Positions 1-7,279 of a stretch of 64,000 nucleotides of DNA are shown here, piece by piece; positions within the stretch are counted from its first letter, which is position 1, and each line of letters opens with the position of its first letter. The stretch spans positions 4,577,501-4,641,500 of the forward strand of contig NZ_CP028908.1 of NCBI RefSeq assembly GCF_024181725.1. Reading direction: 5' to 3'. The DNA comes from Bradyrhizobium sp. WD16. Its GTDB lineage: Bacteria > Pseudomonadota > Alphaproteobacteria > Rhizobiales > Xanthobacteraceae. Position numbers and translations under genes: made by a program. The notes under the pieces are model-generated. The model saw only the letters and a list, made by a program, of their open reading frames with translations. It ran no database searches and was not told where the DNA came from.

Positions 1-296
1 TCCTCGAAGCTCTGGCTGAACACGCGCTGGTTGCGGTCGCGCGCCAGGACCGCCTGATCGGGCGTGACGCCGGCGAGTCCGCTGGCGACGGCCGCGGCGG
101 AGATGCCCTCCTTGGCGGCGTCACGCTTGAACTGGTCGAGCCAGCTTTCGAAGCTGCCGCTGCCGCAGGGGACTGCGGCCTCGACGGGCCGGGCCAGGGT
201 CACGGCAAGGGTGCCGCCGATCGCGGCAACAAGCGCTATGGCCGCCGCCCGGTCCAACAAGGGCCGGGGGCGGCGGGACGGAATGGCATCGGGCAT
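1..296 (-). CDS. Lytic murein transglycosylase, N-terminal part (runs off window)
   Basis: Reading leftward from an ATG at 296-294, the frame stays open to the window edge (98 codons). The product begins with a basic stretch and a hydrophobic segment (AAAIALVAAIGGTLAVTLA) that looks like a signal peptide. It continues with SFESWLDQFKRDAAKEGIS and then LAGVTPDQAVLARDRNQ, the typical start of MltB-type lytic transglycosylases, which cleave peptidoglycan in the periplasm. The catalytic Glu domain would lie outside the window. No strong ribosome site is visible, so the start is tentative; the family call rests on the SFESWL and RDRNQ motifs. Confidence 0.75.
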   Translation of the reverse strand, partial: MPDAIPSRRPRPLLDRAAAIALVAAIGGTLAVTLARPVEAAVPCGSGSFESWLDQFKRDAAKEGISAAAVASGLAGVTPDQAVLARDRNQRVFSQSFE

Positions 297-531
297 CGCG
301 GTCGCGTGGTCTTCCGGTTCGGCCGGGCATGGCCAGGAGGAGAACCGGCAGGATCGGCAACAACGGCGGCCAAAACGTGACGCGGCCGGCCAGCCTCGCG
401 GGCGATGCATCGTTGGCGCTGCGCCTTGAGTCGGTCGAGGCGGTTTCATTGTGGCGGCATTCTGTCGCGATGAAGCGGAAGCCGTTGTTGTCGTGCGGTT
501 TTTCGTGCGTTGGCAGCCGCGGCGGGCGCGT

Positions 532-645
532 CTAGTGTCCCGTCTCCGAATTACCGCTTCGTTTGCCTCACGCTCGCACGGTAATTCGGAGACCTACGAG
601 AGGGCTGCCGCGAAGGCGGTAGGCAATTGCGAGACGCCACACTAG
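532..645. repeat. Chimeric CTAG-bounded palindromic module (family A joined to family B)
   Basis: It starts CTAGTGTCC and carries the family A stem (GTCTCCGAATTACCG and its complement, closing at 593). It then switches without a gap into the right half of family B (TAGGCAATTGCGAGACGCC) and ends CACACTAG. Family A modules elsewhere are about 75 bp and family B about 79 bp, so this looks like a recombinant of two modules. It fills most of the gap between the transglycosylase and the DUF3597 gene. Confidence 0.8.
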
Positions 646-720
646 TGTGCCGCCGTGGTGGTCGCCGGGCGGAGCTGTGAGCGCCGGGCGACGACACCAC
701 AGTGATTTGGGGAGCGACTG

Positions 721-1089
721 ATGAGCATTTTCGGCAAAATCCTGAACGCGATCTTCGGCAGCAAGGCCGAAGCCGCACCGCCCGGACCGGGTTCGGCGAC
801 GGCGTCAGCCACCGCGCCGACACCCACGGCGACGGTGGACGTCGCGGCCATTCTCGACAAGGCGGTGGCGGCGCAGAAGGAGAAGCTCGAATGGCGCACC
901 TCCATCGTCGATCTGATGAAGGCGCTCAACCTTGATTCCAACCTCGCCGCGCGCAAGGAACTGGCCAAGGAGCTGCATTACGACGGCGACGCCAACGACA
1001 CCGCCAAGATGAACGTCTGGCTGCACCGCCAGGTCATCAAGAAGCTCGCGGAGAACGGCGGCAAGGTGCCCGACGACCTCAAGGTCTGA
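721..1089 (+). CDS. DUF3597 domain protein
   Basis: This 122-residue cytoplasmic protein has an N-terminal tail MSIFGKILNAIFG, an Ala/Pro/Thr-rich linker (residues 15-40), and then a compact helical domain (VDVAAILDKAVAAQKEKLEW to HRQVIKKLAENGGKVPDDLKV) matching the DUF3597 family. The family function is unknown. A clear GGGGAG ribosome site lies 5-6 bases before the ATG, and a strong terminator follows at 1119-1145, so it is probably a monocistronic gene. The length matches the family. Confidence 0.85.
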   Translation: MSIFGKILNAIFGSKAEAAPPGPGSATASATAPTPTATVDVAAILDKAVAAQKEKLEWRTSIVDLMKALNLDSNLAARKELAKELHYDGDANDTAKMNVWLHRQVIKKLAENGGKVPDDLKV

Positions 1090-1118
1090 TCCGCGCCGCA
1101 ACATTCCGCGCGATCGAA

Positions 1119-1145
1119 AGGCCCGCCAATGGCGGGCCTTTTTTT
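1119..1145 (+). terminator. Rho-independent terminator after the DUF3597 gene
   Basis: A perfect stem AAGGCCCGCC / GGCGGGCCTT with an AAT loop is followed by a run of seven T. It sits 30 bp after the DUF3597 stop codon. The stretch from here to the peroxidase stop at 1328 shows nothing else recognisable. Confidence 0.9.
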
Positions 1146-1327
1146 GGGCGCGAATTTTTCCGGGCGCGAATTCGCCGCCGGGGGCGCCGACGCCGCCACG
1201 CTGCCGAAGGCGGCGGGACGGATGACCACAGTGACAACGGCAAGAAGCCAAAGAAAGCGTCGATGGCTTCACCGAGACACGGCGCAAGGGCAGGGCGCCC
1301 GGACCACGGATCGACCTGCGCGAGCAA

Positions 1328-2632
1328 TCAAAACGGCGGTTTCGGCTGCTCGGGTTTCGGGCCGAAAGCCCGCGCCGTATCCCGCTGCGGGCGGCTGACC
1401 TTGGACAGAGCGAGCTGCCGCGCGAACTCTCGATCGCCGGCCTCCTTGTATTGCGGACTCGTCAGTGCGGCCAGGAACGCCACGACATCGTCGATCTCGG
1501 GCTCCGTCAGCGCCAGCGGCTGGATGTCCGCGTCGAGCCATGGATCGGCAAGGCCGGCCCCCTTGTTGTAGTGATCGACGACATCCCACAGCGTTTCCGC
1601 CGATCCGTCGTGGAAGTAAGGCCCTGTCACCATGACGTTGCGCAGGTTGGGCGTCTTGAACGACGCAATGTCGCTGTTCGTCCTGGTGATGAGGAAACGC
1701 CCCAGAACGGACATCTCGTCCGCGATCGCCGCGTTGTCGACATCGCCCGCGCGAGCCTGCGCCAGGTCGCGCGCGGCCTGTTGTGCCAGGGGGCCGACGC
1801 GATGGCGGAGGATGCCGATGCCGATGTTGTGAAAGGCATGATCGGTGAAGACCGTGACATCCCGCTCCTTGTCCGTCAGGGCATGGCAGAGGTTGCAGCG
1901 CGCCTTGGCATTGAACAGCTCCCAGCCGCGTTTGGCCGAATCGCTGATGGCGCCGGTGTCTCCGGCGATGAAATGGTCGAAGGGAGAATCGAACGAAGCC
2001 AGGGTGCGCTGGTAGGTCGCGATGGCGCGCAACATGTCCTGTTCGTTGACGCCGCGATCGAAGGCCTGCCTGAACCGGTCCTGATAGTCCTTGTCGGCCG
2101 CGATCCTGGACACGGCATCGCCGATGCTGGGCGAGCCCATCTCGACGGAATTGGTGATCGGCAGCGCCGCCTGCTGCTCCAGCGTATCGACCCGGCCGTC
2201 CCAGAACTGCGTCTTGTTATAGAGCGCGTTCAGCACGGTCGGGGCGTTGCGTTGACCTGCGCGGCCCTTGATGCCGATGGACACGGGCCTGCCGTCGGTG
2301 AAGGCGCGAGCCGGATCATGGCATGTGGCGCAGGACACCGTGCCGTCGCCCGAGAGCCGGCTGTCGAAGAACAGCTTCTCGCCCAGCGCAACCACCGCAG
2401 GCGTCAGCGGGCTGGCCGGCGGGATCACCGAGGCGGTCAGCGCCGCGGGAAATCCGACCTGATCCTGCGAGCGTGGGCCGGCCAGCGGGCCCTGTTCGGG
2501 GAGCGGCGGCGCCTGCCCAGGGGCCAGCGCCGGCGGCGGACCGGCGCCCGCGGCCTCGTCGACGGCCGGCGCGGCGATCGCGCAGGAGTTGTACGCCAAA
2601 AGCAACAGAACCACCGGCAATGTGGCACGCAT
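1328..2632 (-). CDS. Di-heme cytochrome c peroxidase / MauG family protein
   Basis: This 434-residue exported protein starts with a signal peptide (MRATLPVVLLLLAYNSCAIA) and a Pro/Ala-rich linker. It has two c-type heme sites, CATCH near residue 100 and CNLCH near residue 248, with the family segments KTPNLRNVMVTGPYFHDGS and ETLWDVVDHYNKG. Members reduce hydrogen peroxide with cytochrome c, or oxidise protein residues (MauG type), in the periplasm. GAGGC lies 8 bases before the ATG. No operon partner is visible. The choice between peroxidase and MauG-like activity cannot be made by eye. Confidence 0.88.
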   Translation of the reverse strand: MRATLPVVLLLLAYNSCAIAAPAVDEAAGAGPPPALAPGQAPPLPEQGPLAGPRSQDQVGFPAALTASVIPPASPLTPAVVALGEKLFFDSRLSGDGTVSCATCHDPARAFTDGRPVSIGIKGRAGQRNAPTVLNALYNKTQFWDGRVDTLEQQAALPITNSVEMGSPSIGDAVSRIAADKDYQDRFRQAFDRGVNEQDMLRAIATYQRTLASFDSPFDHFIAGDTGAISDSAKRGWELFNAKARCNLCHALTDKERDVTVFTDHAFHNIGIGILRHRVGPLAQQAARDLAQARAGDVDNAAIADEMSVLGRFLITRTNSDIASFKTPNLRNVMVTGPYFHDGSAETLWDVVDHYNKGAGLADPWLDADIQPLALTEPEIDDVVAFLAALTSPQYKEAGDREFARQLALSKVSRPQRDTARAFGPKPEQPKPPF

Positions 2633-2665
2633 CCGATAAGCCTCGCTGTGAATGGAAGGCGAGAT

Positions 2666-2740
2666 CTAGTGTCCCGTTTCCAACGTTCGTATTCCTTTGC
2701 AGCACGCCCTTCTACGACGTTGAAAACAAAGGGACACTAG
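2666..2740. repeat. CTAG-bounded palindromic module, family D
   Basis: It runs from CTAGTGTCCCGTTTCCAACG to CGTTGAAAACAAAGGGACACTAG. The arms are imperfectly complementary, the loop is about 30 bases, and the element is 75 bp. It lies upstream of the peroxidase gene and is joined to the next module by a 13-base linker (2741-2753). Confidence 0.85.
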
Positions 2741-2753
2741 CATCATTATGATT

Positions 2754-2831
2754 CTAGTGCGGTTTTGGATCTGACGCGCGTTCGAAGAATTCGCTCCGAT
2801 GCTGATACGAGCGTCAGATCCACCGCACTAG
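2754..2831. repeat. CTAG-bounded palindromic module, family C
   Basis: It runs from CTAGTGCGGTTTTGGATCTG to CGTCAGATCCACCGCACTAG, 78 bp, with the stem GGATCTGACGC / GCGTCAGATCC. The linker before it (CATCATTATGATT, bounded by CTAG on both sides) recurs in inverse orientation at 49326-49338 inside the pre-gyrA array. Between 2832 and 3019 there is only a short stretch resembling the GCGTTTTCCCGCGAAG repeat (around 2878-2895). Confidence 0.85.
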
Positions 2832-3019
2832 CACCAACATGTCGGGACCTCCAGCTGCCCGAAGGCGGCCCATCAGAGCGTTTTCCCGCGAAGGGTCACC
2901 GCCCGATTTACATTGCCTTTCCCGTGAATGACGGCAATATCGTCGAGCGGATGTGCGCAGTCTGGAGGCGGACGAGCAAGCGATCGAAAGTTTCGCGATT
3001 TCATCGAAGGGGTTAAGCC

Positions 3020-3184
3020 ATGTCACTCGGACTTATACTCGTCATCATCCTCGTCATCTTTCTGCTTGGCGGTTTCAGCGGCCGCTTCGGTGGCTACGGC
3101 TACGGCTACGGGCACGGAGGCATCGGGATCATCGGCGTTATCCTGATCATCCTCGTCGTTCTGCTTCTCCTCGGTAAGATCTGA
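3020..3184 (+). CDS. DUF3309 family small membrane protein
   Basis: This 54-residue protein has two hydrophobic helices (LGLILVIILVIFLLGG and GIGIIGVILIILVVLLLLG) joined by a Gly/Tyr-rich hinge GRFGGYGYGYGHGG. This is the DUF3309 layout, a family of tiny inner-membrane proteins abundant in Rhizobiales and of unknown role. AAGGGG stands 8-9 bases before the ATG. It has no close neighbour on its strand. It is short but convincing, because the hinge and the C-terminal LLLLGKI ending are typical. Confidence 0.85.
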   Translation: MSLGLILVIILVIFLLGGFSGRFGGYGYGYGHGGIGIIGVILIILVVLLLLGKI

Positions 3185-3571
3185 TCTGACGAAAATCAGC
3201 TCGTTGGTCTTACGGGCTGGCTTGTGGCGGCGGAGAGTCGAGCGGTTTCGTCATCCACTCGCTCACGGCCGCAGCAGGTCGGACTCTCCTCGAATTTGAC
3301 TCTTTTTCGAGCGAAGTGGCACCGGTTCACGTGAAGAAGACGCGTGCCTGCGCTGGAATTCCAGTTGAGTACAGGCCGTTTTGCGGCCGGCGCGCGGGCC
3401 TGTGCCGGAGCGGTGGCAGCAGGGCAGCAGCGTTCCTGCGCCGATCGCCGGTTCGTTGATCATTGATCTAGGTCAATACTCCGGTGCGCGTTGGGCGGAT
3501 TGTGATTGCGCGGCCGGCGGCAGGCAAGAGACTTGCTGCTTGAGGTACTCCGGAAATGAGAGGGTACGGCT
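3185..3571. other. Intergenic stretch with a FixK/FNR-type box
   Basis: No gene is evident in these 387 bases. It contains a degenerate form of the GCG-AAGTGG-CACCGGTTC-ACGTGAAGAAGACGCG repeat (about 3309-3344) found in fuller form at 15701-15799, and the FNR-like palindrome at 3463-3476. The rest appears to be the upstream region of the gene at 3572. Confidence 0.5.
3463..3476 (+). promoter_or_regulatory. Putative FixK/FNR box
   Basis: TTGATCTAGGTCAA matches the TTGAT-N4-ATCAA consensus of CRP/FNR-type oxygen regulators (FixK2, FnrN, AadR in this bacterial group) at nine of ten defined positions. It lies 96 bases before the start at 3572, suitable for a class II activator site with transcription starting near 3511. 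Binding is inferred only from the motif. Confidence 0.55.
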
Positions 3572-3922
3572 ATGAACAAGCAGACAATGAAACGCGCCAT
3601 CGTCGTCGCGGTCGTCGGTGTCGGTACGGCGATGCTCGGCTCGGTGCCGTCGTCGGTGGCTGCCCCGGTCTCGTCGGGCATGACCGTCTTGAAGCAGGCG
3701 GATGTGTCATCTGAGGTGACCGACGTCCGCTATCGCCACTATCGCGGTCGCCGCTACTACGGCGGTCCGGGGGCCGCTATCGGCCTTGGCATCCTAGGGG
3801 CTGCGGCTGGAGCCGCCGCCTATGGAGCCTACGGGCCCGGATACTATTATGGACCGGGGCCAGGTTACTATGGCGCTCCCTATCCTTATCCCTATCAACG
3901 TCGCTACTACTCCCCCTATTGA
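3572..3922 (+). CDS. Small exported Gly/Tyr-rich protein
   Basis: This 116-residue protein has a signal peptide (MKRAIVVAVVGVGTAMLGSVPSSVAA, if read from the internal Met at residue 6) and a short mature N-terminus. A basic RYRHYRGRRYYGG segment, one hydrophobic glycine-zipper-like stretch (GAAIGLGILGAAAGAAAYGA) and a Tyr/Pro/Gly tail follow. Such proteins are common in Bradyrhizobium and relatives and may associate with the envelope; no function is known to me. GAGAGGG precedes the first ATG by about 8 bases. The FNR-type box upstream hints at induction under low oxygen. Confidence 0.7.
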   Translation: MNKQTMKRAIVVAVVGVGTAMLGSVPSSVAAPVSSGMTVLKQADVSSEVTDVRYRHYRGRRYYGGPGAAIGLGILGAAAGAAAYGAYGPGYYYGPGPGYYGAPYPYPYQRRYYSPY

Positions 3923-4047
3923 GGGGGCGATTGGCGTTGGGCCCGTTGCGGTGGGCTGAGCTGCCGCCGGTTTGAGGGCTTCGCGCGGATTTTCTTGGGC
4001 TCGCCAATGCGCGCAGGCGGTTCGGCTGACAAGGATTGAGCGGCAAC

Positions 4048-4072
4048 CGGTAATTCGGAGACAGGACACTAG
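4048..4072. repeat. Solitary half of a family A module
   Basis: CCGGTAATTCGGAGACAGG followed by ACACTAG is the right arm of a family A module with no left arm. Its terminal CTAG overlaps the end of gspG: the CTA at 4069-4071 reads as the TAG stop codon of gspG on the other strand. Confidence 0.8.
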
Positions 4073-4563
4073 CGCTGCCAGCTCACGACGTCGGCGGCAG
4101 AATCGGTGCCGCCTTCTCGACCGTCAGATCCGAAAGAAATGAGGTCGTAGGGTTCTCCATGCTGTCCGGGGTAAATGTATGAATAGGTCTGCCCCCATGG
4201 ATCGTTCGGGACCACCGTACCCTTGAGATACGGGCCATTCCAATGGCTGGTGCCGTCTGGCTTCTTCACAAGCGCATTCAAGCCGGTCGTTGCCGGTGGA
4301 TAGCTGCCGTTGTCCAGGTAATAGAGATCAATTGCGGCCTTCAGACTCTCCATCTGAATGCGAGCTGCTTTGGTTTTGGAGTCGGACAAGTAGTTGAGCA
4401 CGCGTGGTCCAACCATTCCGGCTATCAAGCTGATGATCGCAAGCACGACCAGGAGCTCGACCAGAGTAAATCCGGCCTCGGGGCTAGTGGTTTGTTTCTG
4501 TTTGGAAGCCCGTTTCGTTACAAGCCTACCTGCGAACGCAGTTTGTCGAATTCTTGCCATCAA
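4069..4563 (-). CDS. gspG: Type II secretion major pseudopilin GspG
   Basis: This 164-residue prepilin (shorter if a later start is used) has the leader ending SPEAG, with cleavage before FTLVELLVVLAIISLIAG and Glu at +5 of the mature protein. The GspG body follows: LKAAIDLYYLDNGSYPPATTGLNALV, GPYLKG, PNDPWGQTYSYIYPG and GEPYDLISFGSDGREGG. It is the main subunit of the periplasmic pseudopilus that pushes substrates through the secretin. It stands alone, divergent from gspD across 447 bases, which is unusual because gspG normally follows gspF. Its stop codon TAG is supplied by a repeat end, so the last codons may have been altered by insertion. Confidence 0.92.
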   Translation of the reverse strand: MMARIRQTAFAGRLVTKRASKQKQTTSPEAGFTLVELLVVLAIISLIAGMVGPRVLNYLSDSKTKAARIQMESLKAAIDLYYLDNGSYPPATTGLNALVKKPDGTSHWNGPYLKGTVVPNDPWGQTYSYIYPGQHGEPYDLISFGSDGREGGTDSAADVVSWQR

Positions 4564-5010
4564 GACAGACCAATCGCGCGGCCGTGTGAGCCACGCTAAC
4601 TCCGCAAAAGCTTTGCAGCCTTAAGGTTGTTTACGGCTCAAAGAGAGCGGCGAAATAGAATCGCGACAGAGGAGTGACCGCAAAACCGGATCCTCTCCTG
4701 CTACAACAATACCCTAGCGCCCTCAATCTACTCGTGCCAGTCGTTCCATCCTGGTCCAATCCTTAGTTGTGGACAACGGAACTTCGGACCAATGCCGTTT
4801 TTCCCCGCTGGTCATGTCAGGCTATAGTGCTGAAATACCGATGTGTGTGTCACACAGCGGTGTCGGCCATTTCCTACGTGCCCTGAGGCCGGGTGCTCAA
4901 TTCCAAATGTTGTGGTGCAGCCTTGGCGCAGCGACCTGCGTTTCCAAGGAGCGTCGCGACGACAACGCGTGGTCCCGTTCTTGGTGGGCTTGCGGCTTCC
5001 GGAGCTTTAG
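4564..5010. promoter_or_regulatory. Divergent gspG/gspD control region
   Basis: This 447-base region has lower GC than its surroundings and must carry promoters for both gspG (leftward) and the gspD operon (rightward). A perfect inverted repeat TGTGTG-T-CACACA lies at 4844-4856, centred about 160 bases before gspD, and could be an operator. No open frame here looks like a gene. Confidence 0.45.
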
Positions 5011-7272
5011 TTGGTGTTGTCCTACAATCCGTACCGCAAAATCATTGTAGCGTTGCTCGCGATAGTTGTGTCTGGGTGCCAGGGAATGGAGTTGGAAAGC
5101 GCTGCTATTCCGACATCGACGGACACTTGGAATAGCCCGCCTCGTACACGTGCCAGTGGATATGATGTTAGGGTTGCCAGCTTTGCGTCGCCGGGGAGTG
5201 CGGCGATGACCGTCGCCGAGCCGACCTTTCTGGATGGGACGGGCAGGTTCCTGGGTAGTCGACCGGCGTCGTCCCAGCCACAGCAGAGCGAGGACCCCGG
5301 CGAAGGTGTGACGCTCAACCTGGTGGGCGTCCCCGTGTCCCAAGCGGCCAAGGTCGTTCTCGGAGACTTTCTAGCTGTCAGATATGCCCTTGATCCAAGC
5401 GTGGAAGGCAAAGTCACCCTGCAAACGCCGGGTCCGATCTCCAAGACGGCAGCGCTCGATCTATTTCAGGCGGCGCTGCGGTCGAACAATGCAGCGCTGA
5501 TTTCAATCGGCGGCGCTTATAAGATCGTGCCATTGGATCAGGCGAATTCCACGGCAAATCTTCGCATCGAGGGCGACCCAAGCGCCGTGGGAGCCATTGG
5601 TTCTCAGGTCAGGGTCGTTCAGCTCAAATATGTCAGTGCTGCGGAGATCAGGCGAATTCTGGACCCGATATCCCCCCGCGGCGGAGTCGTAAGCACTGAT
5701 AACGCCCGCAATACCATCACGCTCTCCGGGGGCTCGCAGGATATCAGCGGGATGCTGGAGGCGATCTCAATCTTCGACGTCGATGTGATGAAGGGCATGT
5801 CGTTCGGGATCGTCCCAGTCAGGACCTCTCAGCCGAGCGCAATCGCAGATGAGCTCAAGACCATCTTTGCGTCGAACAAAGAAGGTCCGATGTCCGGCAT
5901 GGTGCAGTTTCTGCCGAACAAGAGACTCGGCGCGATACTGGTGATTACGCCCCAACAACGATATCTGTCCCGGGCTGTGACCTGGATCCGAAAGCTCGAT
6001 GCGCAGGCCGAGGGCAGCGAAAAACAGTTCTTCACCTATTCGGTGCAGAACCGGCGCGCCAAGGAGCTCGTCGGGGTTCTTCAATCGATGTTCTCCAACG
6101 GCAAGGACTCGGGCGCGACATCGACTCGAAGCGTCGCACCGCAATATCAGGAGGCTAGCCTTCAATCGCCGGCGCCGCAGCAGTCGCCAACTCTGTCGGG
6201 AGCTTCGGGAGCTTCGGGAGCTTCGGGAGCTGGAGCGGCCGCGCTGTTGTCGTCTCAGTCGCGGCTGGGCGTCTCTTCGGGCGGGACAGGAGCGAACGCC
6301 GACTCCGGTGCGACCGTGCAGCTTGGTCGCGATGAGTCTAGTGGTGATGCGCGGATCAAGGTGGTCGCCGACGAGAGCCGAAATGCCATCCTGATCGAGG
6401 CGACGCCGGCCGATTATCGGCGAGTCATGCGGGTTCTCGCGTCGCTCGATGTCATTCCAGGCCAAGTTCTGATCGAGGCAACGATTGCCGAAATCACCCT
6501 CAAGGATGAGCTGAAGTTCGGGCTGCGCTGGTTCTTGAGGAACAATGGCTCAACCTTTACCTTCACGGATGACCTTAGCGGCGCGGTCAGTCAGGTCTTC
6601 CCGGGATTTTCATATGCGCTCACTGCGGCCAATATTTCGGCAACACTGACGGCACTCAACTCGATCACGGACGTCAATGTAATCTCATCGCCGTCCTTGA
6701 CCGTGGCCGACAACAAGACTGCTGTACTTCAGGTCGGTGACCAGGTGCCGATTGTCACGCAATCGGCCGTAAGCGTTTTGACGACCGGCGCACCGGTCGT
6801 GAATTCCGTCAGCTATAAAGACACCGGCGTCATTCTGTCGATCACCCCGCGCGTCAACGAAAGCGGGCGGGTGATGCTCGATATCGAGCAGGAGGTGTCG
6901 ACCGTCTCCACCACCAAGTCGTCGACGATCGACTCGCCGACGATCAGCCAGCGCCGCGTCAAGACAAGCGTTGTCGTCAACGATGGCGAAGCATTCGCGC
7001 TTGGTGGTATGATCCAGGACACCAAGAACGTCACGCGATCTCAGATTCCTCTTATTGGCGACATTCCGTATATCGGCAGCGCGTTCAAAATGAAGGATAA
7101 CGTCGTCGGCAAGACCGAGTTGATCATTCTGATCGCGCCGAAAGTCATTCGCAGCCTCAACGAGGCGCGGCAGGTGACCGATGAGTTCCGGCGAGAACTG
7201 GCGATCAATATCCCCTATGGCCGGCACCAGCCCAAGACGGTTGAGCAGACGTTTCGTCGGACGTTTGAATGA
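5011..7272 (+). CDS. gspD: Type II secretion secretin GspD (lipoprotein type)
   Basis: This outer-membrane channel of the T2SS has 753 residues from a TTG at 5011 (GGAG six bases upstream; a GTG at 5014 is equally possible). The N-terminus has a lipobox, VVSGC, with Cys at about residue 23. The periplasmic N0-N3 domains run from VTLNLVGVPVSQAAKVVLGDF onward and include a low-complexity loop with GAS repeats (GASGASGASGAG) near residue 397. The C-terminal secretin domain has PGQVLIEATIAEI, VISSPSLTVADNKTA and the signature PLIGDIPYIGSAF. It leads the gspD-F-H-I-J-K operon. A lipidated secretin with no pilotin gene nearby resembles the self-piloting HxcQ type. Confidence 0.95.
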   Translation: MVLSYNPYRKIIVALLAIVVSGCQGMELESAAIPTSTDTWNSPPRTRASGYDVRVASFASPGSAAMTVAEPTFLDGTGRFLGSRPASSQPQQSEDPGEGVTLNLVGVPVSQAAKVVLGDFLAVRYALDPSVEGKVTLQTPGPISKTAALDLFQAALRSNNAALISIGGAYKIVPLDQANSTANLRIEGDPSAVGAIGSQVRVVQLKYVSAAEIRRILDPISPRGGVVSTDNARNTITLSGGSQDISGMLEAISIFDVDVMKGMSFGIVPVRTSQPSAIADELKTIFASNKEGPMSGMVQFLPNKRLGAILVITPQQRYLSRAVTWIRKLDAQAEGSEKQFFTYSVQNRRAKELVGVLQSMFSNGKDSGATSTRSVAPQYQEASLQSPAPQQSPTLSGASGASGASGAGAAALLSSQSRLGVSSGGTGANADSGATVQLGRDESSGDARIKVVADESRNAILIEATPADYRRVMRVLASLDVIPGQVLIEATIAEITLKDELKFGLRWFLRNNGSTFTFTDDLSGAVSQVFPGFSYALTAANISATLTALNSITDVNVISSPSLTVADNKTAVLQVGDQVPIVTQSAVSVLTTGAPVVNSVSYKDTGVILSITPRVNESGRVMLDIEQEVSTVSTTKSSTIDSPTISQRRVKTSVVVNDGEAFALGGMIQDTKNVTRSQIPLIGDIPYIGSAFKMKDNVVGKTELIILIAPKVIRSLNEARQVTDEFRRELAINIPYGRHQPKTVEQTFRRTFE

Positions 7273-7279
7273 GGGGCCC

